A DNA stretch of 64,000 nt from Ningiella ruwaisensis. Lineage in GTDB: Bacteria; Pseudomonadota; Gammaproteobacteria; Enterobacterales; Alteromonadaceae. Of the stretch, positions 35,372 through 44,661 are shown piece by piece. The stretch covers positions 558,001 to 622,000 of the forward strand of contig NZ_RAHT01000001.1 of assembly GCF_004798935.1 (NCBI RefSeq). Reading direction: 5' to 3'. Made by a program: the position numbers and the translations under genes. How positions within the stretch are numbered: position 1 is the first letter of the stretch; each line of letters opens with the position of its first letter. A model generated the notes under the pieces. The model was not told where the DNA came from. It ran no database searches and was given only the letters and a program-made list of their open reading frames with translations.

Positions 35372-35448
35372 TGGCAGGGGTGGAGGGACTCGAACCCCCA
35401 ACCATCGGTTTTGGAGACCGCTGTTCTACCAATTCGAACTACACCCCT
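35372..35448 (-). tRNA. trpT: tRNA-Trp (CCA anticodon)
   Basis: The minus strand gives a full cloverleaf. The acceptor stem is AGGGGTG/CACCCCT, the anticodon loop is CTCCAAA with anticodon CCA, and the T arm has GGTTCGAGTC. The 3' CCA (35372-35374) is encoded. It is not the ICE target; the ICE ends 2.2 kb away in prfC. Confidence 0.97.
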
Positions 35449-35496
35449 AGCTTGCTGGGCATTATAGCGATGCATAGCAATAAATAAAGCAAATTT

Positions 35497-36372
35497 TTAG
35501 GCTTTTTGAGGCGACTGCTCGCGCTTTGAGCAAATTGCCTGATGCGCTTGCCACCATAATTGATAGGTAAAAATCACCAAAGGCTGCAATAATTTCACGC
35601 GCTGAAACACTTCTTCCCGATGATAGTCACACAACTCGACATAGCGTAAAACGAGTGCATCCATCTCTTCTTGTGAGAATCCGTTGGCTAACCCGCAGGC
35701 GAGAAGATCGAAAAATCGGCAGCCTAATCCCGCATATTCCCAGTCAAAAAATAGTCCTTTTGAACTGGCAATGTGATCTGCGCTTAAGTCGTTATGACAC
35801 AGCGTAAAATCATCAGAGAGGCGCAAACAATATTGCTGGTACGTGTTTGTATACTCTTTTGCTTTTGCTTTCCATTTACGCTGAGGGTCCTTAATTGATT
35901 TTAGGTATATTCCCCAGTGGCCAGGCAAATCAATCTTGGGAAGCAAACGGATGGGCAAGCCTACGATTTCGCTATCCTTTGATAAGGAAACTGTGTCATG
36001 GAGAAGCGGCTGTTTGTGTATCCTTAAAAGACTTTGAGCTAAAAGGTCAATGTCATTCTCACTAGCTGGCTTTGATAGGCCGTGAACTTTATGCGACACC
36101 CATTCTTCTATGTATACCTTCTGGTCGCTTGAGAGGTGCAAAGGCCTTGGCGCCAGTCCATATTTGGCCAATTCGAGCTGTAGCGCAAAACTGTGTTTTG
36201 GTTTGATTGGCAAGTGGCGTGTTCCCATGAACTGCTTTACTAAGTAGCGTCTGTTATCGATTGTCAGACAATAACTGGCGTTGAGCGCGCCAGCATGCAA
36301 GTTTTCTAACTTAATTTGCCCGCCGGGTGAAAGATGCTGAACGCAATACATGAGTAACTGATGATTTTGCAT
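35497..36372 (-). CDS. Thiamine kinase-like aminoglycoside phosphotransferase-family protein
   Basis: A 291-residue APH/choline kinase-fold protein. The catalytic loop is LCHNDLSADHI (near residues 193-203) and the metal motif FFDWEYAG (about 208-215), both complete. It is the last gene of a thiamine uptake operon (receptor, YkoF-like, PnuT, kinase) driven by a TPP riboswitch, so it most likely phosphorylates thiamine brought in by PnuT. The substrate is inferred from context. Confidence 0.83.
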   Translation of the reverse strand: MQNHQLLMYCVQHLSPGGQIKLENLHAGALNASYCLTIDNRRYLVKQFMGTRHLPIKPKHSFALQLELAKYGLAPRPLHLSSDQKVYIEEWVSHKVHGLSKPASENDIDLLAQSLLRIHKQPLLHDTVSLSKDSEIVGLPIRLLPKIDLPGHWGIYLKSIKDPQRKWKAKAKEYTNTYQQYCLRLSDDFTLCHNDLSADHIASSKGLFFDWEYAGLGCRFFDLLACGLANGFSQEEMDALVLRYVELCDYHREEVFQRVKLLQPLVIFTYQLWWQAHQAICSKREQSPQKA

Positions 36373-36378
36373 CTATCT

Positions 36379-36993
36379 TTATCCATGCTCAACTTGAGTG
36401 GAAATTTTTAAGTCTTTTGACCAGTTGATATAGCCGCGAATTGCAATGGTGATGTAAAGGCACATGAGCAATACCGTCAGGTAAAGCCCTGCTGACCAAA
36501 ATAGATAGATACTGGCGATGTTGATTAAGGTCCAGTAAACCCAAGACTGAAGATATTTTTTAACGGTTAAATAGGTCGTCAGTAAAGAAAAAACCGTGAT
36601 CGCAGCGTCAAGCGTTAATAGCTCGTAGGCAAACCATCTGTTCGCATTACTTGCCAGCAGATAAGTCATTATTAAACCTGCCCCTATAAACAGGATATGC
36701 AGCTTTAACGGCATGACCAGGGCATTAAAATCTTCCGTTTCATTTATTTTCCAGTGGTAGAAGCCAATCACTGCCATCAACATATAATAGAGGTTGAGTA
36801 ACATTTGAAAAATAAGCGAAACATCGAAAAACACAAAGGTGTATAAAGTCGTTGAAATCAGTGCGGCTGGCCAACACCAAACCGACTCTTCTGCCGCCAA
36901 CCAAACGTAAGTAACAGAAAATACAACAGCAAGCAGCTCAAATACGCTTTGCTGCTGCCACTGTTGTATAATGATGTCAGCTACTTCATTCAA
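36379..36993 (-). CDS. pnuT: PnuT, PnuC-family thiamine transporter
   Basis: A 204-residue integral membrane protein with about seven helices, of the PnuC family (WLAAEESVWCWPAALISTTLY, then NLYYMLMAVIGFYHWK near residue 65, and SWVYWTLINIASIYLFW near 150). PnuC relatives with riboswitch control and a kinase partner import thiamine by facilitated diffusion. It overlaps the thiamine-binding gene by 4 bp and is followed by the kinase 6 bp on. Confidence 0.88.
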   Translation of the reverse strand: MNEVADIIIQQWQQQSVFELLAVVFSVTYVWLAAEESVWCWPAALISTTLYTFVFFDVSLIFQMLLNLYYMLMAVIGFYHWKINETEDFNALVMPLKLHILFIGAGLIMTYLLASNANRWFAYELLTLDAAITVFSLLTTYLTVKKYLQSWVYWTLINIASIYLFWSAGLYLTVLLMCLYITIAIRGYINWSKDLKISTQVEHG

Positions 36994-37247
36994 GCTGGAA
37001 CGTCCAAGTGAGTACCATTTAAAAACTTACAAACGAAGATGGCTTGCCCAACTTCTTCGTGTGTGCGCTTTATTTCGCGCCCAAGTATGTCCATTACAAA
37101 TTCATAATTACCTTTAACCAGGGTATTGGTAGTGCTGGTTTTAACTTCCAGCTCTCCATAGCTGTTTAGCCTATCAATAAAGTCCTGAATTGGCACGACA
37201 TATTCTTCAGCCAGTGGATAAAGAGAGATTTCAACTAATAGTTTCAT
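36990..37247 (-). CDS. YkoF/MTH1187-like thiamine-binding domain protein
   Basis: An 85-residue single-domain protein of the thiamine-binding (DUF77) fold: MKLLVEISLYPLAEEYVVPI at the start, then EVKTSTTNTLVKGNYEFVMDIL. Relatives bind thiamine or its pyrimidine part. It lies in the thiamine operon between the receptor and PnuT. Its exact job here is not known. Confidence 0.75.
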   Translation of the reverse strand: MKLLVEISLYPLAEEYVVPIQDFIDRLNSYGELEVKTSTTNTLVKGNYEFVMDILGREIKRTHEEVGQAIFVCKFLNGTHLDVPA

Positions 37248-37313
37248 AAACGTTCCTGTTTCTTTCTGTTACCGTTAAACGCAGACTAGATAAACATACA
37301 CTAGGTGCGAGGT

Positions 37314-39407
37314 TTAAAATTGATATTGGAAGCTCACACCCACTTGACGCTCCTGTCCAAATTGGAAGTAAGGTTCGTCAAACGCATATTCATCTCTTGG
37401 ATCGTTACTGAATCCACCGAATCCGCGAGTATAAACACGCCGATCAAACACGTTTTTAATCCACAGCCGAACCAGGTATTCATTTTTCTCCCACGTCAGG
37501 TTGGTGTTTACAATTGCTGTAAATGGCGAGCGCTCTTCATGCCCATCAGAAAAGCGATAATCATCTTTGGCGCTTAAGTCTGCAAACCACGTCCAATGCT
37601 GGAAAAGTGCCATCGTTGAGGCCATATAAAACGTAAACTCGGGAGCTTGCGCCTGGTCTTGCTTTGGCACAAATGACCCATCCAGTCGCTCGTAATCGCC
37701 AAAGGTCGCATCTAAATAACCAAGATTGGCTATAAGCTGCCAAGACGGACTTAATTGCCATTGCGAGGTTAGTTCAACTCCCTGATTAATTCCTGTATCT
37801 GTGTTTCTGATAGCGTCAGCAAAAGAAGTCACCACGCTTCCATCTTCAAGCACATTTTCAAAAACAGCAAAATCATTCACTTGCGCATCATCACGCTTCA
37901 TGTGAAAAAGCGTCACCTGATAACGACCATCAAAGCTTTCTAACTCGCCTTTTACGCCAGCCTCTATGTTCCAGTTATACTCAGGATTAAATGTACGATC
38001 ATCAGTGGACAGACGCTCGTCTAAATTAAAACCGCCTGCTTTGTACCCTCGCGAAAGACTGGTAAACAATAAAGCGTTGGCAAGTTGATAATCAAGAGTG
38101 ATTGAAGCCGCTACCAAGGTATCTGATAGTTTTTGTGCGAACGCATCTGAATCAGAGTAATCAGCCGAAAACTCCTCCACACGAGCGGCCACTGTTATCG
38201 CCATGTCCTCAGAGACAGTAAAGCCATATTGCCCAAAAACCGCCAGTGAATGAGGTGTGTAAACGCTGCTAAAATCGCCCTCGTTAAACGTATACTGTCT
38301 GAGTAGTGCTTCATCTGTGTTTCGGTAACTCAGTCCTAACACCCAGTTTTTATCTGATTTACCGTTTAATTTGGCATCAAGGCCACTTCTTGTCACATCT
38401 CTTAAATATCGATCAAAAGAAGAATAAGTAAAAGGATGAAAGGCCGGATACGTCCAGTCTTCATCGTAAGCATAATCAAACTCACCATCCAGATAGAATG
38501 CGGTAATTTCAGCTTGTGCGTTTTCGAATGTTTGCGTCGCTTTGATGCTTGCCGCATAGGCTTGGGTTTTGTCAAAACCTGGCTCGTCTGATTGGGTAAT
38601 ATTGTCATTGTCTAATGAAAAGGCATCGTAGCCATTATCAATATCAAAAAAATAGAAGCGTGTATCAAGTGACAGGCTTTTATTCATCTGTGTATTAAAA
38701 AACAGTGTCGCGCTTGTTTCGTCAATGTTGTTTGTATCATCAACATCTAAAAACGCGTTTTCTACAAAGCCGTCCTCTTTTGTATTTTGAATGCTCGCTC
38801 TAAAAGAAGTGCTGTCTGTGATGGCGTTTGAATAAACACCGCCCAATTGAAATGCGCCGTATTGTCCTAGGGAAGTCGTGAGCAGTGCCGACTCTTCAGT
38901 CGATGCAGGGTTACTTACCAGTTTAATTACCCCTCCCAAGCTATTCGTTCCCACCGCGACCGACTGCGGACCCGAAAGAATTTCTACTTGCTTCAAATCA
39001 AATAAGGTCGCTAAACTTCCCAAGCCTGAGACATCAATGTCATCAATAAGCAGGCCAATTGATGGATTAATGGGCTCAGCAAATTGACTGCGCTCCCCTA
39101 TCCCCCGAATCTGAATAAACTTTCCACGACTTGAACCGGAGGTGAAGTTGACGTTTGGCGCAATCGCTAATATATCCTGCAGATGGCGCGCCTCTTGCGA
39201 TGCAATCTGCGTCTCGCTCAGCACAATATTGCTTCCAGGTAATTCCGATAAGGCGCGCATTGATAAATCTGTCGTCACAATGATTCGCTCGACCTCATCA
39301 ATATTTGTGCTCGCTTGAGTTTGTGAAAAAGCGGGTTGCACCAATGCAAGGCTACATGCAAGCGAAGTCAGAAAACGGTTCTTATAAAGTGTTGATAAAT
39401 TTTGCAT
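37314..39407 (-). CDS. TonB-dependent outer-membrane receptor, likely thiamine uptake
   Basis: A 697-residue beta-barrel receptor with a signal peptide ending PAFSQ, a TonB box-like region (VERIIVTTDLS, about 37-47) and a plug domain. The plug holds LRDILAIAPNVNF-like text and ISGPQSVAVGTNSLGGVI; the protein ends in Phe as barrels do. It is the first gene after a TPP riboswitch and leads a thiamine transport operon, so it should import thiamine or a precursor using TonB energy. Confidence 0.88.
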   Translation of the reverse strand: MQNLSTLYKNRFLTSLACSLALVQPAFSQTQASTNIDEVERIIVTTDLSMRALSELPGSNIVLSETQIASQEARHLQDILAIAPNVNFTSGSSRGKFIQIRGIGERSQFAEPINPSIGLLIDDIDVSGLGSLATLFDLKQVEILSGPQSVAVGTNSLGGVIKLVSNPASTEESALLTTSLGQYGAFQLGGVYSNAITDSTSFRASIQNTKEDGFVENAFLDVDDTNNIDETSATLFFNTQMNKSLSLDTRFYFFDIDNGYDAFSLDNDNITQSDEPGFDKTQAYAASIKATQTFENAQAEITAFYLDGEFDYAYDEDWTYPAFHPFTYSSFDRYLRDVTRSGLDAKLNGKSDKNWVLGLSYRNTDEALLRQYTFNEGDFSSVYTPHSLAVFGQYGFTVSEDMAITVAARVEEFSADYSDSDAFAQKLSDTLVAASITLDYQLANALLFTSLSRGYKAGGFNLDERLSTDDRTFNPEYNWNIEAGVKGELESFDGRYQVTLFHMKRDDAQVNDFAVFENVLEDGSVVTSFADAIRNTDTGINQGVELTSQWQLSPSWQLIANLGYLDATFGDYERLDGSFVPKQDQAQAPEFTFYMASTMALFQHWTWFADLSAKDDYRFSDGHEERSPFTAIVNTNLTWEKNEYLVRLWIKNVFDRRVYTRGFGGFSNDPRDEYAFDEPYFQFGQERQVGVSFQYQF

Positions 39408-39463
39408 ATTTGGATCTCTTCTATATGAAAAGACCCGGTATTACGGCAGGTAAAAGGTGATTT

Positions 39464-39555
39464 GAGTCAACCATTCCTACGCCGGTACTAACCGGATCAG
39501 GTGAATAAGGGTTTTCAATCGAATCTCAGCAGCGTTTGCTGCACCCCTTGGTTTA
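39464..39555 (-). ncRNA. TPP (THI-element) riboswitch
   Basis: The minus strand holds the conserved TPP aptamer: GGGGTGC near 39547, GCTGAGA near 39527, ACCCTT near 39508, ACCTGATC near 39502, GGTTAGTACC and GCGTAGGAA near 39480. It lies 57 bp before the receptor gene. When thiamine pyrophosphate is bound it should turn the operon off, by masking the ribosome binding site or by termination. Confidence 0.96.
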
Positions 39556-39630
39556 AAATCGTTCTCATTTCTTGAAGCAACACTTCAAGAGGCGAGAATA
39601 ATAACAATGCGAGCTTTTAAGTCAATATCT

Positions 39631-40047
39631 TCACGAAGATAAGTTTAATTGTTTTATCTCCTGTTCGGTTTGCGCTTTTAAAATTTCAGGCGTTTTGCCA
39701 TGGGGAACTGGCTGACGTGTTTCAGGATCAACTGCGACAAAAACAATATCATCAGCCAAACAAATTGTTTTTTTGCTTGCTTTATTGCGCACCAAACAGC
39801 TGACCGTGATTGAAGTTCGCCCCACATGTTTGGTTTCAAGGCCAAACTCCACAATATCGCCCATGGTGGCTGGTGACTCGAAGCTTATTTCACCAATATG
39901 CTTGGTGACCAAACAATTGGTTTCTAATTGACAAATTGCGTATATAGCCGCCTCTTCATCTATCCATTCCAAGGCCCGTCCACCAAACAGCGAATTGGCG
40001 TAATTTAAATCTTGAGGCATAACCAATCGTCTTGATAAAAATCGCAT
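39631..40047 (-). CDS. Hotdog-fold acyl-CoA thioesterase (YciA-like)
   Basis: A 138-residue hotdog protein. The start MRFLSRRLVMPQDLNYANSL, then FGGRALEWIDEEAAIYA (about 21-37) is the family signature, with the catalytic acid in the second helix. Such enzymes hydrolyse acyl-CoA esters in the cytoplasm. The chain length specificity is not readable. It is divergent from tmcA. Confidence 0.88.
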   Translation of the reverse strand: MRFLSRRLVMPQDLNYANSLFGGRALEWIDEEAAIYAICQLETNCLVTKHIGEISFESPATMGDIVEFGLETKHVGRTSITVSCLVRNKASKKTICLADDIVFVAVDPETRQPVPHGKTPEILKAQTEQEIKQLNLSS

Positions 40048-40103
40048 ATGTGCTCTCTTACATGTAAACTAATTTGATAATTTGATCATACCCTATTTTT
40101 CGA

Positions 40104-42251
40104 ATGATTCCTTGTGCAGACCTAGAAGCATTGTCTGATTGGCTGAAAAAGCGACATGAACTCACACGTTCACGGCAATTACTCGTTATTGAGCACGACA
40201 AAGAAACCCATCATGAAACTGGTGTAGCTTTAAAACAAATCGTTGACTATTTTAATGACATCACCGTCTTTAGTGATAGCAACAAAGAATGGTTTAAAGA
40301 GCTGAATGCTGATGCGGATAAGCACAATCACGAGACTAGTGTTAAAGCGCGGATTGAGTCCACAGATAAGGTGTTAAAAAGTCTCGGCCGGGAGCATGAA
40401 GTCGTTGTACTTGACTGCATGGAAGGATTAAATCCAAACACGATTTACGCAGCTTCTGGTTTGGTTAAAGGTATGGGCCTATTCGTTCTTATCTGCCCTC
40501 CAGCGTCCATTTGGAAGACATATTACGCACATAAATCTGGTTTTCCAACTAGCTATAAATACTCAGTAGAAGTCAGTTATTTTGCTCGTTACTTTAAAAA
40601 AGTGCTTTTAAATAACGCAAGTACCGCCTGGTATGGCAGGCAAGGTATTCAATTGCCCATTCCAGCGATCCCTCAACCACAGAAAAATGAAGTCAGGTCA
40701 ATCAAACGTTTTACGCAAGAAGATGCTTTACAGTTAGTTTGCGAAACCTGGAAAAAAGAAGCACAACTTTTTGTTGTTACAGGCTCGAGAGGAAGAGGTA
40801 AATCTACGCTGCTGGCGCAAATTGCTCACTATATTTTGAGCGATACGACCATGTATCATCAGCACAGAATATACTTATGCGCGCCGAGTAAAGCCCAGTC
40901 TGACGTAGTAAACCAATATTTGTGTGACATCTCTGGTAACAAAAATACGATCGCCCATCTGGCGCCCGACCAAGCCAGTAAAATCTCGAAAAATGACATT
41001 GTGCTTGTAGATGAAGCAGGCAGTATTGCGCCAATGTGTTTGGACAATATCGTTTCACATTCTCAATTTGTAATAATGACCAGTACCACTGACGGCTATG
41101 AAGGCAGCGCAATGGGTTTAATGCAGCGCTGGCTACCCAAGCATTCAAGGGTTGCAAAACATCTAAACCTTACCAAAGCGCTCAGGTGGGATGACAACGA
41201 TGCACTTGAATCTGTTATGCAAAACTTGTTTGCGCCAAGGATGCCCACTACTGAAATGGCAAATAAGCCAGAAGACACCGCAGAAAACAAAGACGACCTA
41301 AAGCTTTTAGTCCAAAGTGCACATTTGCAAGAAATAAATAAAGAAGCGCTAGTAAACTCTAAGTCGCTTTTTGATAGCTGCTTTTCTTTGCTCATGCACG
41401 CACATTATCAATCTACACCTACGGATATGCTGAGAATGTTAGATGCGCCTGATAATCGAATCTGGTTGATGAAGCATCCTGCACTTACTCTTCCCCTTGG
41501 CATCATTTGTACTATCGATGAAGGAGGAGAAAGCGTTTTCACAGACCCGACGATACGCAAGGCAATAAGTGAAGGACGTCGACGTGTTCAAGGACATTTG
41601 TCTGCGCAAGCGCTAAGCCAACTTACACAAGAACCTGAGATATTAAGATATCCTTTCTTGCGCATACATCGTATTGCAGTGCATCAAGATTACCGTCGGT
41701 GCGGGATTGGCTCGCATATGCTCACTCAGCTTCAAAAACTGAATGTCAGCAAACAGCTTATCACCTCTTTTGGCTTGAGCCCTGCATTAGACAATTTTTG
41801 GTATTCTCAAGGCTACGATCTGGTTAAACTTGGTCAACGTGTAGACACCAGTAGCGGAACACTTAGCGCGTTGTATGTGCATCAGCAATCAACTTCTTTG
41901 ACATGCAAACAATTAAATGTGCAAAAACTGCAGAACATGGCGGCAGTAACACTGGCATATCTAAGAAAGTACGGTCCACGAACTTTTTCCCTTATCCCTG
42001 AATCACTGCGGGCTAGGCTTGCACATTTAAATGACTCTTCAAATGAAATTAATTTGAAAATAAAGCGCTTTTTAGATGGGGAAGTAAGCTTCAAAATGGC
42101 AAAAGCATTTATCTATGCAGATTTAATTAAGTGTAAGAACGAAGAGGTTTTAAAAAGTTTTGACGCCTTACATCAAAAGCATCTAAGTGCTGAAGAGAAG
42201 GCCAATCTAAGCGAATTGATTAAAACTCAAATGCGTTCAATGCGAAACTGA
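40104..42251 (+). CDS. tmcA: TmcA, tRNA(Met) cytidine acetyltransferase
   Basis: A 715-residue enzyme that makes N4-acetylcytidine at the wobble base of elongator tRNA-Met. An N-terminal domain is followed by a RecA-like helicase with Walker A TGSRGRGKST (about residues 226-235) and VDEAGSIAP (about 302-310). A GNAT domain follows with IHRIAVHQDYRRCGIGSHML (about 524-543) and then a tRNA-binding tail. All parts are intact and the length is normal. Confidence 0.93.
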   Translation: MIPCADLEALSDWLKKRHELTRSRQLLVIEHDKETHHETGVALKQIVDYFNDITVFSDSNKEWFKELNADADKHNHETSVKARIESTDKVLKSLGREHEVVVLDCMEGLNPNTIYAASGLVKGMGLFVLICPPASIWKTYYAHKSGFPTSYKYSVEVSYFARYFKKVLLNNASTAWYGRQGIQLPIPAIPQPQKNEVRSIKRFTQEDALQLVCETWKKEAQLFVVTGSRGRGKSTLLAQIAHYILSDTTMYHQHRIYLCAPSKAQSDVVNQYLCDISGNKNTIAHLAPDQASKISKNDIVLVDEAGSIAPMCLDNIVSHSQFVIMTSTTDGYEGSAMGLMQRWLPKHSRVAKHLNLTKALRWDDNDALESVMQNLFAPRMPTTEMANKPEDTAENKDDLKLLVQSAHLQEINKEALVNSKSLFDSCFSLLMHAHYQSTPTDMLRMLDAPDNRIWLMKHPALTLPLGIICTIDEGGESVFTDPTIRKAISEGRRRVQGHLSAQALSQLTQEPEILRYPFLRIHRIAVHQDYRRCGIGSHMLTQLQKLNVSKQLITSFGLSPALDNFWYSQGYDLVKLGQRVDTSSGTLSALYVHQQSTSLTCKQLNVQKLQNMAAVTLAYLRKYGPRTFSLIPESLRARLAHLNDSSNEINLKIKRFLDGEVSFKMAKAFIYADLIKCKNEEVLKSFDALHQKHLSAEEKANLSELIKTQMRSMRN

Positions 42252-42316
42252 GTTTGTGACTTACAAAAACACTTGACTAAAACATAACTTGAACATGCTT
42301 CGAAAGAGCACAAAAA

Positions 42317-42335
42317 AGCCCGTTTAGAACGGGCT
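42317..42335. terminator. Bidirectional terminator between tmcA and the TPR gene
   Basis: AGCCCGTT-TAG-AACGGGCT with an A-run before and TTTAAAAA after lies between two convergent genes. It should work on both strands. Confidence 0.85.
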
Positions 42336-42352
42336 TTAAAAATTACCGATTA

Positions 42353-43630
42353 TTAAAGGCGTATGCCTCTATTTTTCGCTTTTTCCTTGATATACGGGAT
42401 CCAGGCGTTTGCATTTCTACGCAGCTGAGCGTCCTTTGCAGCCTCTTCAGCATGTTCAAATGCGTCTCTGTAATTACCCGCATAGAAATTAGCTTCCATT
42501 AACGAGAAATGTACTTTCCCAGGGTCACTAATATTCGCAGCCAATGCTCTCTCAAGCGCCGTGATTGCACCTTTGTAGTCTTCCGCAGTTAGCAGTAACG
42601 CGCCTTGCTTTCTGTACATCTCAGGATCGTTAGATTTTTGAGCAGCCTGTGCATAATATTGCGCAGCTTCTTTAAACTCTTTCGCCTGATGATAACTGTT
42701 GGCAAGCGTTGCTATTGAATCAGCGTCGTTGTCAATTTCACCTGCTTCCATAAACTTCTTTTGAAGCTCAGCGGATTTAAAAGGTACTTCTTGACTGGCA
42801 TAAAGCTGCACAAGTGCCTTGAATTCAGCTGGACGCTGAACAAATCCCTGCTTGTAAGCCAGTGAAAAGGTTGATAGCGCCTTTGGATAATCCTCAGTCA
42901 ACATGTAGTAAAAACCTAACTGCGTCCACCATTGCTTTTCTGTAGGAAAAAGCTGAACCAGTGTTTCGAGCGTTTTCAAACCCTCTGGATAGTTCTTGGT
43001 TTCATGATAGGCGTTTACTTTCAACGCGTAAGGATTTTTATCCGGCTTTTCCTGCAACGCAATCGCTTTGTCAGCGGCTTCAATTACCTTGTCGTACTGC
43101 TGAAGTTCAGAATATGCCTGCGCCATGCGCGTGTACATTTTCTCTTCTTCTTTACAGGTAAATTCCATCCACTGATTGTAGTAGCTTATCGCTTCACGAT
43201 ATTTCTCTTCCTGAAGCGACAAATCGCCGACTAATTGCAATAAGTCTGCCTGATCACGATCATTAAGGACTTTCGCCTTAACGGCACCCTCGAGAAGCGT
43301 CAAAGCTTGCGGAGCGTTTTTAGGGTCCTGCATCAACAACATTTGACCGTACAAACGATCTACCGCTGCCTTATCAAACTCTTCTTTAGGATCAATTTCT
43401 CTGATAATCGAGATAGCTTCACTCAGTTTTTCTTCGTTGTAAGCTTCAATTGCAGACTGAAGCTTTTTACCTGTCCTTTCACTCAAAATTTGAGTTTTAG
43501 GTTGCTTATAGCCAGGGCATGCAATTGCTGGATTTGACTGTGCAAAAGAATTTGCAGCCACGCTACTAAGCATTACAAGTGAACACAGCGCGACAGATTT
43601 TCTTTGAAACGTATTCTTCAATAATTTCAT
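42353..43630 (-). CDS. TPR-repeat periplasmic protein of the TonB energising operon (TtpC-associated type)
   Basis: A 425-residue protein with a signal peptide ending VAANSFAQ, then about nine TPR-like helical repeats (for example AIEAYNEEKLSEAISIIREI, and AISYYNQWMEF). It is the last gene of a six-gene operon with exbB, exbD and tonB. Proteins of this type act with variant TonB systems of marine gammaproteobacteria, probably as periplasmic scaffolds. A 2-bp gap separates it from tonB. Confidence 0.82.
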   Translation of the reverse strand: MKLLKNTFQRKSVALCSLVMLSSVAANSFAQSNPAIACPGYKQPKTQILSERTGKKLQSAIEAYNEEKLSEAISIIREIDPKEEFDKAAVDRLYGQMLLMQDPKNAPQALTLLEGAVKAKVLNDRDQADLLQLVGDLSLQEEKYREAISYYNQWMEFTCKEEEKMYTRMAQAYSELQQYDKVIEAADKAIALQEKPDKNPYALKVNAYHETKNYPEGLKTLETLVQLFPTEKQWWTQLGFYYMLTEDYPKALSTFSLAYKQGFVQRPAEFKALVQLYASQEVPFKSAELQKKFMEAGEIDNDADSIATLANSYHQAKEFKEAAQYYAQAAQKSNDPEMYRKQGALLLTAEDYKGAITALERALAANISDPGKVHFSLMEANFYAGNYRDAFEHAEEAAKDAQLRRNANAWIPYIKEKAKNRGIRL

Positions 43631-43632
43631 AA

Positions 43633-44247
43633 TTAATTACCTGCCAATGTGAAATCTAGTTTTACCTGCAATCCAGTTTGCTTTTGAGCGACTCCATCAA
43701 CCACTTTTGGACGATACTTCCATTTTCTAAGGGCCCTTTTAGCTTCTCTGTCAAAAACTCGTTTTGGATCAGCATCTAAAACTTCTACGTCTTCAACACC
43801 ACCTACTTCGTTAATTGAAAAAGATAAAAGCACCCAACCTTCTTTACCGTCACGAGCGGCCTCTGGTGGATATTTGGGCTCGATACGAACGATCGGCGTT
43901 GCATCACCGTCACGCATCATATCTCCTATTCCGCCTATACCGACGTTCACACCACCAGTATCAACTCCTGGAATACTTAAACTGAAACCGTCGGTGTTTG
44001 GTTCAGCTTGGTCTGGCTCTACCAACTCAACCTTTGGTGGCTCCTGAGGAGGAGGTGGAGGCGGAGGCGGCGTTCTAACACGAGTATTTGCCTGGTCATC
44101 AGGTTCGTTCATGACGATATCGATCACTGGCGGAGGTGGCGGCTTTTCGCCAGGTTCACCTGTATTTTCAACAAGCTTTGCCATCACAACAAAAAGTGTG
44201 AAAGCAACACCTGCGCCTAATAAAATCGAGACTAAAAATCTAACCAT
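43633..44247 (-). CDS. tonB: TonB, energy transducer
   Basis: About 204 residues from the ATG at 44247 (GAGGGGCG upstream). It has one N-terminal membrane helix (FLVSILLGAGVAFTLFVVMA), a Pro-rich spacer (about 40-75 with runs of eight prolines) and a C-terminal TonB domain (RIEPKYPPEAARDGKEGWV, ending KLDFTLAGN). It carries proton-motive energy from ExbB/ExbD to outer-membrane receptors. The sequence is short, of the TonB2 type. Confidence 0.92.
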   Translation of the reverse strand: MVRFLVSILLGAGVAFTLFVVMAKLVENTGEPGEKPPPPPVIDIVMNEPDDQANTRVRTPPPPPPPPQEPPKVELVEPDQAEPNTDGFSLSIPGVDTGGVNVGIGGIGDMMRDGDATPIVRIEPKYPPEAARDGKEGWVLLSFSINEVGGVEDVEVLDADPKRVFDREAKRALRKWKYRPKVVDGVAQKQTGLQVKLDFTLAGN

Positions 44248-44248
44248 T

Positions 44249-44650
44249 TTATTCGCCCCTCGTCGCAACTGCTACACGTTCAATACCTGCAGCTTTAACC
44301 TGATCCATTACTTCGATCACCAAGCCGTGTTTTGCTTTTGCATCAGCCTGTATAAACACAACATCAGTCGGTTGTTCCAGTAATAGCTTTTCAAGGTTAG
44401 CTCGTACCGCATCAATTGAAATCTCTCTGCGGTCCATCCAAACATCACCGTCTTCAGTAACAGCGATAAAAATATTGGCGTTTTTATACTGCACCGCCGT
44501 CTCACCTTCTGGCTTATTCACTTCAATACCAGCTTGCTTGACGAAAACGGTTGTTACAATGAAGAAGATAAGCATGATAAACACGATGTCGAGCATCGGC
44601 GTCATATCAATCGCTGCTTCTTCTTCTGGCTCTCTTACTTTACGTCCCAT
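44249..44650 (-). CDS. exbD: ExbD, TonB system proton-channel subunit
   Basis: A 133-residue protein with a single helix after a short cytoplasmic N-terminus. The segment IDMTPMLDIVFIMLIFFIVT (about 14-33) contains the essential Asp. It lies between exbB and tonB. Confidence 0.93.
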   Translation of the reverse strand: MGRKVREPEEEAAIDMTPMLDIVFIMLIFFIVTTVFVKQAGIEVNKPEGETAVQYKNANIFIAVTEDGDVWMDRREISIDAVRANLEKLLLEQPTDVVFIQADAKAKHGLVIEVMDQVKAAGIERVAVATRGE

Positions 44651-44661
44651 AACAACCTCGT

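Noticed and set aside
35372-35448. tRNA-Trp as the ICE attachment site
   Set aside because: No element sequence adjoins it, and the break in prfC at about 33,120 next to int and xis explains the insertion.
39571-39589. Terminator CTTGAAG-N5-CTTCAAG before the TPP riboswitch
   Set aside because: The inverted repeat is perfect but no T-run follows on either strand, so termination is not supported.
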